In this document: piece by piece, positions 1 to 5,883 of the stretch
Position numbering within the stretch: the first letter of the stretch is position 1
How the letters are laid out: every line of letters starts with the position of its first letter
The notes under the pieces: generated by a model
The model's database searches: none
What the model saw: the letters and a program-made list of their open reading frames with translations, nothing else
What the model was told of the DNA's origin: nothing
NCBI GenBank assembly: GCA_003696875.1
Contig: RFHL01000159.1
Coordinates: forward strand, 1-8,240
Source: Bacteroidota bacterium
Lineage (GTDB): Bacteria > Bacteroidota > Bacteroidia > J057
Length of the DNA: 8,240 bases
Direction of reading: 5' to 3'
Position numbers and translations under genes: made by a program

Positions 1-509
1 GTGGTAAAGATCTTGGCGTCGCCTTCGTTGATGCCGTTGATGGTGACGGTCACCCATTCGCCCAGCTGGATGGGGTCGCCCTCCCAGGTCAGGGTGAAAG
101 CCGCTCCCTGCGGGATGGTGTCCAGGTCCGCCGGGAAGGCGATGGGCGCGGCCAGGGTCACGGTATTGGTAAAGGTGTTGTTGTCCAGATCGGTGTAGGT
201 AAAGGTGCCCGTGGCCTGCGGACCGGCCGACTCGCGCTCGTAGTAGGCGAGGGCGGGTTTCCAGGTGAGGGGCTCCTGATCGATCAGGACCTCGGCGGGG
301 TCGCTCAGTTGCAGCAGGGTGCCGGTGGCGCCCCCAAAGCGGAAGGTCGCCCGGGCATAGGTCTTGTCCTTGGCCGCCTCGTACACGAGGCGATACTCGG
401 TAAAGATGCTGTCCTGGTTCACATTGACGGATTCCTCGCGCAGGCAGGCCGTCAGCAGCAGGGCGGCGCTGGCAAGGGTAAACAGGCTGATTTTGAAAGA
501 GAAGTGCAT
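1..509 (-). CDS. Secreted lipoprotein, N-terminal part (partial at window edge)
   Basis: The minus strand is open from an ATG at 509 to the left edge, giving 169 residues without a stop. It begins MHFSFKISLF and has a hydrophobic stretch ending in the lipobox LTAC, with Cys22 as the predicted lipidated residue, so the product should be exported and anchored in a membrane. The mature part (NVNQDSIFTEYRLVYEAAKD and onward) is rich in Thr, Asp, Gly and aromatic residues and looks like a chain of beta strands. I do not recognise a domain, and the C-terminus lies outside the window. An in-frame ATG at 536 would add nine residues (MSFTCYVPL). I prefer 509 because it gives a signal peptide of ordinary length with positive charge near the start. 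No ribosome binding site is visible. The gene is divergent from the permease at 794. Confidence 0.8.
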   Translation of the reverse strand, partial: MHFSFKISLFTLASAALLLTACLREESVNVNQDSIFTEYRLVYEAAKDKTYARATFRFGGATGTLLQLSDPAEVLIDQEPLTWKPALAYYERESAGPQATGTFTYTDLDNNTFTNTVTLAAPIAFPADLDTIPQGAAFTLTWEGDPIQLGEWVTVTINGINEGDAKIFT

Positions 510-547
510 GAGCGGAACATAGCAGGTGAAGGACATAAACAGACACC

Positions 548-561
548 CCGCCGTGTGGCGG
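548..561 (-). promoter_or_regulatory. Small GC hairpin in the leader of the lipoprotein gene
   Basis: CCGCC-GTGT-GGCGG is a perfect 5-bp inverted repeat with a 4-base loop. It lies 39 bases upstream of the preferred start at 509 and 12 bases upstream of the alternative start at 536. It could be a 5' leader stem that affects translation or mRNA stability, or a chance GC palindrome. No T tract follows it on either strand, so it is not a standard terminator. Confidence 0.3.
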
Positions 562-673
562 CGTGGATTCCGGTTAGTATACGCGCAAGCTATCCCAAGG
601 ACCTGCCTTTTGCTCAAGGCGTTGCGTGGGAAGTAAGGTTTGTCGGAAAAACGGGACGAAAAGCCTCAGGCAA

Positions 674-702
674 AGCCCCTGCTCCGGCCAGAAACAGGGG
701 CT
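674..702. promoter_or_regulatory. 8-bp perfect inverted repeat in the divergent control region
   Basis: AGCCCCTG at 674-681 is exactly complementary to CAGGGGCT at 695-702, with 13 bases between them. The repeat lies in the 284-base gap between two divergent genes, just upstream of the candidate permease promoter at 708-741. No T run follows it closely on the plus strand. It could be an operator for a dimeric regulator or a structured RNA leader for the minus-strand gene. Confidence 0.4.
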
Positions 703-707
703 CGGTA

Positions 708-741
708 TTTCTTGCGAAAACCTTCGTAGGTGTAACTTTTG
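708..741 (+). promoter_or_regulatory. Candidate Bacteroidota-type promoter for the permease gene
   Basis: TTTCTTG at 708-714 is followed after 18 bases by TAACTTTTG at 733-741. This resembles the phylum's TTTG / TAnnTTTG promoter with one extra base inside the -7 element. Transcription would begin near 748, leaving a leader of about 45 bases before the ATG at 794. The match is imperfect, so this is tentative. Confidence 0.35.
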
Positions 742-793
742 TAGCCCTAATCTCCTATTATTGAGGAAAGTATTCCCGTTCACACGCCTCCCC

Positions 794-3193
794 ATGCTGA
801 AAAATTTTCTGACTGTCGCCTGGCGCAACCTGCTCCGCCAAAAGGGCTACACCCTTCTCAATATCCTGGGGCTCACCCTGGGGCTGAGTGCCAGCCTGCT
901 GATTGTGCTCTACCTGCATCAGCAGCTGTCTTTTGACCGCCAACACCTGCGGGGCGACCGCATCTACCGCATCAGCAGCGACATCCAGGAGACCGATGCG
1001 GCCTTTCGCTGGTCGATCTCACAGCTCCCCCTGGGTCCGGAACTCAAGGCGCAGTTTCCGGAAGTGGAGCATGCCGTGCGTTTTATCCCGCAGGACCGGG
1101 TCCAGATCACGGTGGGCGAGCAGGAGTTTTTTGATGAAAATCTCTTCGCCACTGACTCCAATGTGTTCGAGGTCTTTACCTTTCCCCTGACCAAGGGCGA
1201 TCCGGCCACTGCCCTGGCCGAGCCCAACAGCATCGTACTGGATGAAGAACTCGCGGCCCGTGTGCTGGGCCGCGGGGGCGACACCCTGGGGGCCGTCATC
1301 ACCCTCAACGACCGGCAGGAGGTCAAGCTGACCGGCATCATGGAGAAGGTGCCTGAGACCAGCCACATTGTGCCCCACGGCTTGTTGTCCACCGCCGATA
1401 TGGAGGTCGACCCCCGGCAATGGGGGGGCTTCAACATCTACACCTACGTATTGCTCGCCGAGGGCACCGACCCCAAGGCCTTCGAAGAAGGCCTCGCCCG
1501 CATCATCGACCTGCACGTGCGGCCCATTTTCGACCAGTTTGGGGTGGAAATCGGCTATGAGACCATCGCCCTGCGTGACATTCACCTCCGGTCGGATTAC
1601 CTCTTTGAGCCCGAGCCGGTCGGCAGCATGGACTATATCTACATCTTCTCCGCCATCGGCCTCTTCCTGCTCCTCATTGCCTGCATCAATTATATGAATC
1701 TGGCCACGGCCCGCTCCGCGCGCCGGGCGCGCGAGGTGGGCATCCGCAAGGTGCTCGGCTCCTGGCGCATCCACCTCATTGGCCAGTTTATGGCCGAGTC
1801 GGTGCTGGTGGCCCTGCTCTCCCTGCTGGTGAGCCTGGGCGTTGTGTACGTGTCCCTCTCCTTCTTCAATCAGATGCTTGATCTGCCGCTTAGCTTCTCA
1901 GGCCTTTTTGAGGGGAATGTCCTCCTGGGGATGATCGGTATGCTGATCCTAACCGGCGTGTTTGCCGGTAGTTATCCGGCGCTCTATCTCTCGGGCTTTA
2001 GTCCGGTACACGTGCTCAAGGGGGCTAGCGGCAAAACTACGGGCGGCGGCCGCCGCCTGCGGCAGGGCTTGGTCGTGCTGCAGTTTGGCATCTCCCTCTT
2101 CATGCTGGCCAGCACGGGGATCGTTTTCGACCAGCTGCAGTATCTCGGCGAAAAATCCCTCGGTTTCACCCAGGATCCCGTGATCCGCTTCCAGTTCAGC
2201 AACCGCGAGCAGATGGAAGCCTGGCCCGAGTTGCGCACCCGCCTGCTGGGTACCCCCGGCGTCGAGGCCGCTGCCACCACCGGCTCGGCTCCCGGGCAGG
2301 ACTACGGCAAAAATCTCATGCCCATCGAGACCAACGATGGGCAGATGGTCGAGCGCGGGCTCGATCTCTTTACGGTCGACTTTGACTACTTCTCCACCAT
2401 GGAGATGCGCATTCCTGTGGGGCGCGATTTTGACCGCAGCCTCAGCACTGACTCCACCGAGGCTGTCCTCGTCAACGAAGCCATGGTACGCCGCATGGCC
2501 TGGGACGATCCCATCGGCAAGCGCATCCAGATGGGCATCGGGCAGGAGGGCGAGGAGGAGCCCCCTTACGTACGGGTGATCGGTGTGGTGGGCGATTACC
2601 ACCACAAGAGCCTTTACCACGAGATTGAGCCCCTGCTCTTCATTCATCGTGAAAACAACCGCAACGGCATGGTGCGTATCCAGGCCCAGAACGTCGAACA
2701 AACCCTCGCGGCCATCGAGGCCGCCTGGCAGGAGACCTATCCCACTACTCCCTTCGAGTATTCCTTCCTGGATGAGGCCTTTATGGCTCAGTATGAGGCC
2801 GATAAGCACCGAAGCGAACTCTTCACGCTTTTCTCTGGCCTCACCATTCTCATCGCCTGCCTGGGGCTGCTGGGTCTCGCGGCTTATAGCGCCGAGCAGC
2901 GCACCCGTGAGGTCGGCATCCGCAAGATCGTCGGTGCCTCTGTCCCCAACCTGATCCAGCTCCTCACCAAGGAATTCCTCATTCTGCTGCTCATCGCCAC
3001 CCCGCTCGCCTTCGGTGCGGCCTGGTACTTTATGCGCGGCTGGCTGGAAGGTTTTGCCTATCACGCACCCATCCAGGTTCTGACCTTTGTGATGGCACTG
3101 ATGGTTACCCTGTTCATCACCCTGGCTACCACCAGCTATCACGCCTGGCGCGCCGCTACTCGCAATCCCGCCGAGGCCTTGCGGTATGAGTGA
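794..3193 (+). CDS. ABC transporter permease, double MacB/FtsX type
   Basis: This is a 799-residue inner-membrane permease, the usual length for Bacteroidota proteins with two MacB_PCD-FtsX modules. Visible parts in order: TM1 at about 20-42; an extracytoplasmic MacB-like core at about 44-254; a first FtsX block with TM segments near 281-301, 333-357 and 375-397 and the motif REVGIRK at 313-319; a further TM at 424-446; a second core at about 449-664; and a second FtsX block with TMs near 677-699, 726-746 and 759-782 and REVGIRK at 705-711. The C-terminus, NPAEALRYE, is typical. Such proteins work with a separate LolD/MacB-like ATPase, often in efflux or mechanotransmission; substrates are mostly unknown. 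No ATPase gene is adjacent. The frame opens upstream at 626, but the first 56 codons are not permease-like, whereas MLKNFLTVAWRNLLRQKGYT at 794 is the family's normal N-terminus. Confidence 0.95.
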   Translation: MLKNFLTVAWRNLLRQKGYTLLNILGLTLGLSASLLIVLYLHQQLSFDRQHLRGDRIYRISSDIQETDAAFRWSISQLPLGPELKAQFPEVEHAVRFIPQDRVQITVGEQEFFDENLFATDSNVFEVFTFPLTKGDPATALAEPNSIVLDEELAARVLGRGGDTLGAVITLNDRQEVKLTGIMEKVPETSHIVPHGLLSTADMEVDPRQWGGFNIYTYVLLAEGTDPKAFEEGLARIIDLHVRPIFDQFGVEIGYETIALRDIHLRSDYLFEPEPVGSMDYIYIFSAIGLFLLLIACINYMNLATARSARRAREVGIRKVLGSWRIHLIGQFMAESVLVALLSLLVSLGVVYVSLSFFNQMLDLPLSFSGLFEGNVLLGMIGMLILTGVFAGSYPALYLSGFSPVHVLKGASGKTTGGGRRLRQGLVVLQFGISLFMLASTGIVFDQLQYLGEKSLGFTQDPVIRFQFSNREQMEAWPELRTRLLGTPGVEAAATTGSAPGQDYGKNLMPIETNDGQMVERGLDLFTVDFDYFSTMEMRIPVGRDFDRSLSTDSTEAVLVNEAMVRRMAWDDPIGKRIQMGIGQEGEEEPPYVRVIGVVGDYHHKSLYHEIEPLLFIHRENNRNGMVRIQAQNVEQTLAAIEAAWQETYPTTPFEYSFLDEAFMAQYEADKHRSELFTLFSGLTILIACLGLLGLAAYSAEQRTREVGIRKIVGASVPNLIQLLTKEFLILLLIATPLAFGAAWYFMRGWLEGFAYHAPIQVLTFVMALMVTLFITLATTSYHAWRAATRNPAEALRYE

Positions 3194-3213
3194 TGGGGAA
3201 AGGATCAGGCCTT

Positions 3214-3241
3214 AAAAAAAAGGGGTCCCTCTCTTAGGAGG
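3214..3241 (-). terminator. Possible weak terminator for the metallophosphoesterase gene
   Basis: Read on the minus strand, the stop at 3253 is followed by a small stem (CCTC/GAGG, 3228-3241, 6-base loop), six bases, then eight T (3214-3221). The stem is short and separated from the T run, so this is a poor intrinsic terminator by standard rules. The permease and phosphoesterase genes converge here, so some termination is expected in this 59-base gap. Confidence 0.3.
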
Positions 3242-3252
3242 CCTTATCCGCC

Positions 3253-3789
3253 TTATTCCTCTACCACCTGCCCCCAGCTGATCTCCCCTGTGTCCGTGTC
3301 ATAGCGCGCAAAGCTCGTCGGCACCCGCTCTGGCTGTCCATCCTTGAAGGCGACGCCCATGATGGGGCCGGGATTGAGCAGGGTGACCGAGCGGCCACCT
3401 CTTCCGGGTAGCATGGTTTCTTCCTTGCGGTGATTGTGGCCAAAAACCACCAGCTTGTAGCGGCCTGAGGCCGCTAGGTCCCGGGCGATATAGTCGAAAT
3501 GGTTCATGGCGATAGGCTTCCCGCCCAGCTCCAGCTGGGCCAGTTCGCCGTGCAGATGCACCCGCGGTCCGATTTGCTGCGCGATGCGCGTGATGCGGAA
3601 AAGGTCCGCGTCGTTGTTGCCGAATACAATATGGATGTCCTTGGCAAAGCCACGACCAAGCGCCGCCATCACAAAGGGCGCACAGAGGTCCCCCGCACAG
3701 AGCAGGGCGTCACAATCTTCCAGCGCCAGCAGGGCCGCGTCCAGGTTCCAGAGGTGGTCGTGAATGTCTGAGATGATCCCGAGCTGCAT
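3253..3789 (-). CDS. YfcE/MJ0936-type metallophosphoesterase
   Basis: This is a 178-residue cytoplasmic calcineurin-like phosphoesterase, close to the length of E. coli YfcE (184). The family's metal-binding motifs are all present in order: SDIHDH (Asp8, His10), CAGDL (Asp34), FGNND (Asn58-Asp60), NH (His97) and FGHNH (His118, His120). Family members hydrolyse phosphodiesters such as bis-pNPP with two metal ions; the physiological substrate is generally unknown. The sequence LLNPGPI near the C-terminus is also characteristic. The frame is open to an ATG at 3825, but I chose 3789 because MQLGIISDIHD is the usual start, and the candidate -7 element at 3815-3822 would lie downstream of the 3825 ATG. 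It is a single-gene unit, convergent with the permease. No Shine-Dalgarno sequence is evident. Confidence 0.93.
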   Translation of the reverse strand: MQLGIISDIHDHLWNLDAALLALEDCDALLCAGDLCAPFVMAALGRGFAKDIHIVFGNNDADLFRITRIAQQIGPRVHLHGELAQLELGGKPIAMNHFDYIARDLAASGRYKLVVFGHNHRKEETMLPGRGGRSVTLLNPGPIMGVAFKDGQPERVPTSFARYDTDTGEISWGQVVEE

Positions 3790-3814
3790 AGGGTAGGGGG
3801 TTATGGGGCTTTTT

Positions 3815-3844
3815 TCAAGGTACATTTCTGCCTGCTTAGCTCAA
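3815..3844 (-). promoter_or_regulatory. Candidate promoter for the metallophosphoesterase gene
   Basis: On the minus strand TTG (3842-3844) is followed by 19 bases and TACCTTGA (3815-3822). This approximates the Bacteroidota TTTG-N19-TAnnTTTG pattern, with two mismatches in the -7 element. Transcription would start near 3808, giving a leader of about 19 bases before the ATG at 3789. Confidence 0.33.
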
Positions 3845-3900
3845 TATATTTTGAATGAAAATAATTCTAACAGTGTTATTATAAAATCATAAAGAATCTA
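3839..3900. other. AT-rich intergenic block
   Basis: About 60 bases of strongly AT-rich sequence (for example TTATTATAAAATCATAAAG) stand out against the GC-rich coding DNA on both sides. No open frame of note crosses it. It probably includes upstream promoter DNA for the minus-strand phosphoesterase gene. Confidence 0.5.
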
Positions 3901-3939
3901 CAGCCTTCAACTGGTTACCCTTCGCCTGCATAGTCTCAT

Positions 3940-4025
3940 GACATGCTAAGGGAGCCGAAGCACCTCATGAGAGGTGTCGCCGCAGGCGAGAGACACTCGA
4001 GATGCTTCACGATGTTCAGCATGAC
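3940..4025. repeat. Imperfect palindromic repeat, unit A
   Basis: Two 26-nt copies of one motif face each other: 3940-3965 on plus and 4000-4025 on minus. The pattern is GTCATGCTGA, seven variable bases, then GAAGCATCT; the left copy has three changes in the fixed parts and the right copy matches exactly. Between them an inner stem GTGTC/GACAC (3974-3978 with 3992-3996) encloses GCCGCAGGCG (3979-3988), itself a small GCC/GGC hairpin. The unit could fold into a long stem-loop as RNA or a cruciform as DNA. Translated, it yields the HAE..EAS and MLN.VKHL strings often seen in spurious small proteins in databases, so it is probably a genome-wide interspersed intergenic repeat. Confidence 0.75.
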
Positions 4026-4079
4026 ACCCAGGGGGTGAAAGAGGTTCCGATCCAGCATGACATCTGGCGGGTGCAGGGA
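4017..4079. repeat. Short direct repeats flanking the palindromic unit
   Basis: CAGCATGACACCCAGGGGGT at 4017-4036 is followed by a related copy beginning CAGCATGACATCTGGCGGGT at 4053. A third, weaker copy (GGCATGGCACCCTTGGGGGT) begins at 4194, next to unit B. Each copy starts with the outer end of the 26-nt motif, so the true repeat probably includes this GC-rich tail, and the copy at 4053 looks like a half unit. Confidence 0.55.
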
Positions 4080-4116
4080 AAGGGGAGAGTATGCCCTCGC
4101 CCCAATTGTTTCTTCT

Positions 4117-4205
4117 GTCATGCTGAGTGCAACGAAGCATCTTATGGCAGGCCCCGCCGCAGGCGCAATTCCGCTAGTGAGAGGTCACACCTCGGCATGG
4201 CACCC
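4117..4205. repeat. Imperfect palindromic repeat, unit B (decayed right arm)
   Basis: The left arm at 4117-4142 matches the conserved ends of the 26-nt motif exactly (GTCATGCTGA and GAAGCATCT) with a different seven-base centre. The core GCCGCAGGCG recurs at 4156-4165, identical to unit A. The right arm at about 4179-4205 (GAGAGGTCACACCTCGGCAT) is recognisably the inverted arm but has lost part of its inner half. Unit B therefore looks like an older or recombined copy in the same orientation as unit A. Confidence 0.65.
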
Positions 4206-4266
4206 TTGGGGGTAAGAGCAGAAAAGACCCCCACCGCCACAGGATGGTCGAGGCCAAACGGTCCAC

Positions 4267-4274
4267 TACCTTTG
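4267..4274 (+). promoter_or_regulatory. Candidate -7 element for the isomerase gene
   Basis: TACCTTTG matches the Bacteroidota -7 consensus TAnnTTTG exactly. No convincing TTTG -33 element is seen at the usual spacing. Transcription would start about six bases before the ATG at 4287, an unusually short leader, so this may be chance. Confidence 0.25.
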
Positions 4275-4286
4275 CCCCAAAAGCCC

Positions 4287-5135
4287 ATGTATCGCCGTGA
4301 CTTCCTCCGCCAAAGCCTTGCCAGCAGCGCCGCCCTGAGCCTGGGCTGGGCTGCCTGTACCCCCGCGCCTGACCGGCGCCTGCCGCATCTGGGTCTCATC
4401 CTCGGCCTGGTCGAGGCCGAGATGGAAGCCGACTGGCGCGGCACCCTGGAGGCCGTCGCCGCGACGGGCTACCAATACGTCGAGTTTGGCGGCACCTATG
4501 GCGCCGAGCCCGCGGCCTTCCGGGCCGCGCTGCAGGAACTGGGCCTGCGCCCGCTGGCCGGAGGCACCAGTATGGCCCCACTACAGGAAGACCTCAACCG
4601 CCACATCGACGCGGCCCTGGAAATGGGCCGGGAATACCTCGTCTGCTACTGGCCGTGGTTGCACGACGGCACACAGGTGCAAGGGATCGCGGAGGTGCAG
4701 GGCATAGCCGAGACTTTCAACGAAATGGGCGCGGCCTGCCAGGCCCAGGGCCTGCGGTTCCTCTTCCACAACCACGACAAGGAATTTTTCCCGGTCGAGG
4801 GCCGCCGCCCCTACGACATCTTGCTCGAAGAGACCGACCCCGCCCTGGTGGGCATGGAGATCGACTTCTACTGGGTCCGGAAGGGTGGGGGAGACCCCCT
4901 CGATTACTTTGCCCGCTTTCCCGGTCGCTTCGAACTCTGCCACATCAAGGACATGGACGCCACCCCCGACCAAGGCATCACCACCGCCGGGCAGGGCATC
5001 ATCGACTTTGGGGCGATCTTTGCCCAGTCCGAGCAGGCCGGCCTGAAGTACTTCATCGTCGAGCAGGACAAGGCTCCCGATCCGCTGCGCAACATGCGCG
5101 ACGCCTACGCCTATCTGTCGGCGCTGCGCTTCTGA
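4287..5135 (+). CDS. Tat-exported sugar phosphate isomerase/epimerase family protein
   Basis: This is a 282-residue protein of the xylose-isomerase-like / AP-endonuclease-2 TIM-barrel superfamily. The N-terminus has a twin-arginine signal (RRDFLRQS, residues 3-10), a hydrophobic run, and Cys24 after WAA, so it is probably exported folded and possibly lipidated, though Trp in the lipobox is atypical. Likely metal and active-site residues sit in the usual places: Glu66 (YVEFGG), His161 and His163 (FHNHDKEF), Asp193 (EIDFYW), His219 (CHIKD) and Glu259 (VEQD). Relatives isomerise or epimerise sugars, or cleave or oxidise glycosides; the substrate cannot be told here. The frame is open from 4002, but that stretch is repeat DNA and the Tat start at 4287 fits the family. 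The gene is monocistronic, and its 3' end overlaps the extended antisense frame of the downstream pseudogene. Confidence 0.93.
   Translation: MYRRDFLRQSLASSAALSLGWAACTPAPDRRLPHLGLILGLVEAEMEADWRGTLEAVAATGYQYVEFGGTYGAEPAAFRAALQELGLRPLAGGTSMAPLQEDLNRHIDAALEMGREYLVCYWPWLHDGTQVQGIAEVQGIAETFNEMGAACQAQGLRFLFHNHDKEFFPVEGRRPYDILLEETDPALVGMEIDFYWVRKGGGDPLDYFARFPGRFELCHIKDMDATPDQGITTAGQGIIDFGAIFAQSEQAGLKYFIVEQDKAPDPLRNMRDAYAYLSALRF
4677..4712 (+). repeat. In-frame 18-bp tandem duplication within the isomerase gene
   Basis: Two adjacent 18-base copies, differing at four positions, encode VQGIAE twice (residues 131-136 and 137-142). They lie between the YWPWLHDGTQ segment and the helix before the HNH metal-binding strand, a loop or helix start where small length changes are tolerated. 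All synonymous differences suggest the duplication is not recent. Confidence 0.5.
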
Positions 5136-5704
5136 GAGGCAGGTGGCTTTTTACTGTATTGCGATCCAGTCCATCAGCCACCCGGTCAAAAATCCCGGAA
5201 TTCCGCGATTCGCTGATGACAATGACGCCATTGGCATCCAAAGAGGCATTGTCCAGCTGGGCGGCGCTCACCGGCGCAAACCAGGCAATCGGATCAAAGG
5301 TGATCTTGACAGGTCCCTTCTACGACAATCGTGGGATCGTCATTCTCATCCTGAATCTCTATTCCCAGATATACTGAGCGGTACTGGCCAGCCGGAATCT
5401 CCACGTTGACGGGTGGAGAAGCCACACCCGTCGCAAAATCAATGGTGGAAATCTGTTCATGGGTCATACTCACCGAAGGAGCTCCCTGCACGTCTCCATC
5501 CAAAACGATCTCGCGGATCACCATGAAACCAGAATCAAAAACCAGGGTACCAGCATCGGTTTTGTTGACGGTTCCTTCTCCTTTGTTGAGGGCAAACTGG
5601 AAGGAAAGACTGGCGTCGCCGTCGAAAACCAGATCCTGCTTGCCGCAGGCTGAGAAAAGAGCACCCAATAGAAGTACGGGAAAAATGGCTAACAGCGTTT
5701 TCAT
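5053..5704 (-). pseudogene. Small lipoprotein gene broken by a frameshift
   Basis: The gene starts at ATG 5704 with MKTLLAIFPV, a hydrophobic signal and the lipobox FSAC (Cys20), followed by a beta-rich domain (FDGDASLSFQFALNKGEGT onward). This frame stops at 5294 after 136 residues, with an aberrant tail TCQDHL. One frame over, from about 5316, the sequence reads PVKITFDPIAWFAPVSAAQL, then DNASLDANGVIVISESRNSG, which looks like the natural C-terminal half. The frames meet at a run of three G (CCC at 5315-5317 on plus). Dropping one G fuses them as VVEG-PVKITFDP, about 216 residues up to a stop at 5053. The end runs antisense into the isomerase gene, so the original stop may also be lost. The architecture recalls DUF4382-like secreted lipoproteins of Bacteroidota; I am unsure of the family. 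A sequencing error or a small deletion at the junction is also possible. Confidence 0.62.
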
Positions 5705-5883
5705 TTGAAAAAACTTAGGGTGAAACAAGGGTAAACATGGAGTCCAATGGGAATAGTACACCTATCACGCCAAGGCGTATTGCTATATGCCCCTCTGGGC
5801 TTTCCGAAGGATTATATGGAATTGCCCCGGGGCTACCCCTGGGCCATGATCCACTTCTTCCCAATGAATGACCTTACTGTTTC
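5705..5883. other. Divergent intergenic region
   Basis: This 179-base gap separates the broken lipoprotein gene from the SnoaL-like gene. CCCCGGGG followed by CCCCTGGG near 5825-5845 forms an imperfect GC inverted repeat. On the minus strand TACCCTTG (5726-5733) is one base off the TAnnTTTG element but lacks a -33 partner. No good promoter match for the plus-strand gene is seen. Confidence 0.3.

Noticed and set aside
626..793. 56-codon N-terminal extension of the permease
   Set aside because: The extension is polar, contains the hairpin and candidate promoter region, and precedes a typical family N-terminus at 794.
1949..3142. A 397-residue open frame on the minus strand inside the permease gene
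   Set aside because: It is a shadow in GC-rich DNA. The plus strand has unmistakable FtsX/MacB motifs over the whole length, and the antisense product has no recognisable domain.
3936..4140. Small minus-strand open frames giving CHAEHREAS-like and MLNIVKHLE-like peptides
   Set aside because: These are products of reading the palindromic repeat in different frames. Such peptides are commonly annotated by mistake.
3940..4205. CRISPR array
   Set aside because: Repeats are inverted as well as direct, irregularly spaced, and have variable centres; there are no uniform spacers and no cas genes.
4002..4286. 95-codon upstream extension of the isomerase
   Set aside because: It is translated repeat DNA, and a Tat signal must be at the true N-terminus, which is at 4287.
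5053..5271. A separate gene starting MSAAQLDNASLDANG on the minus strand
   Set aside because: The protein-like sequence continues upstream of this GTG to about 5316, so it is the displaced second half of the frameshifted lipoprotein rather than a gene of its own.
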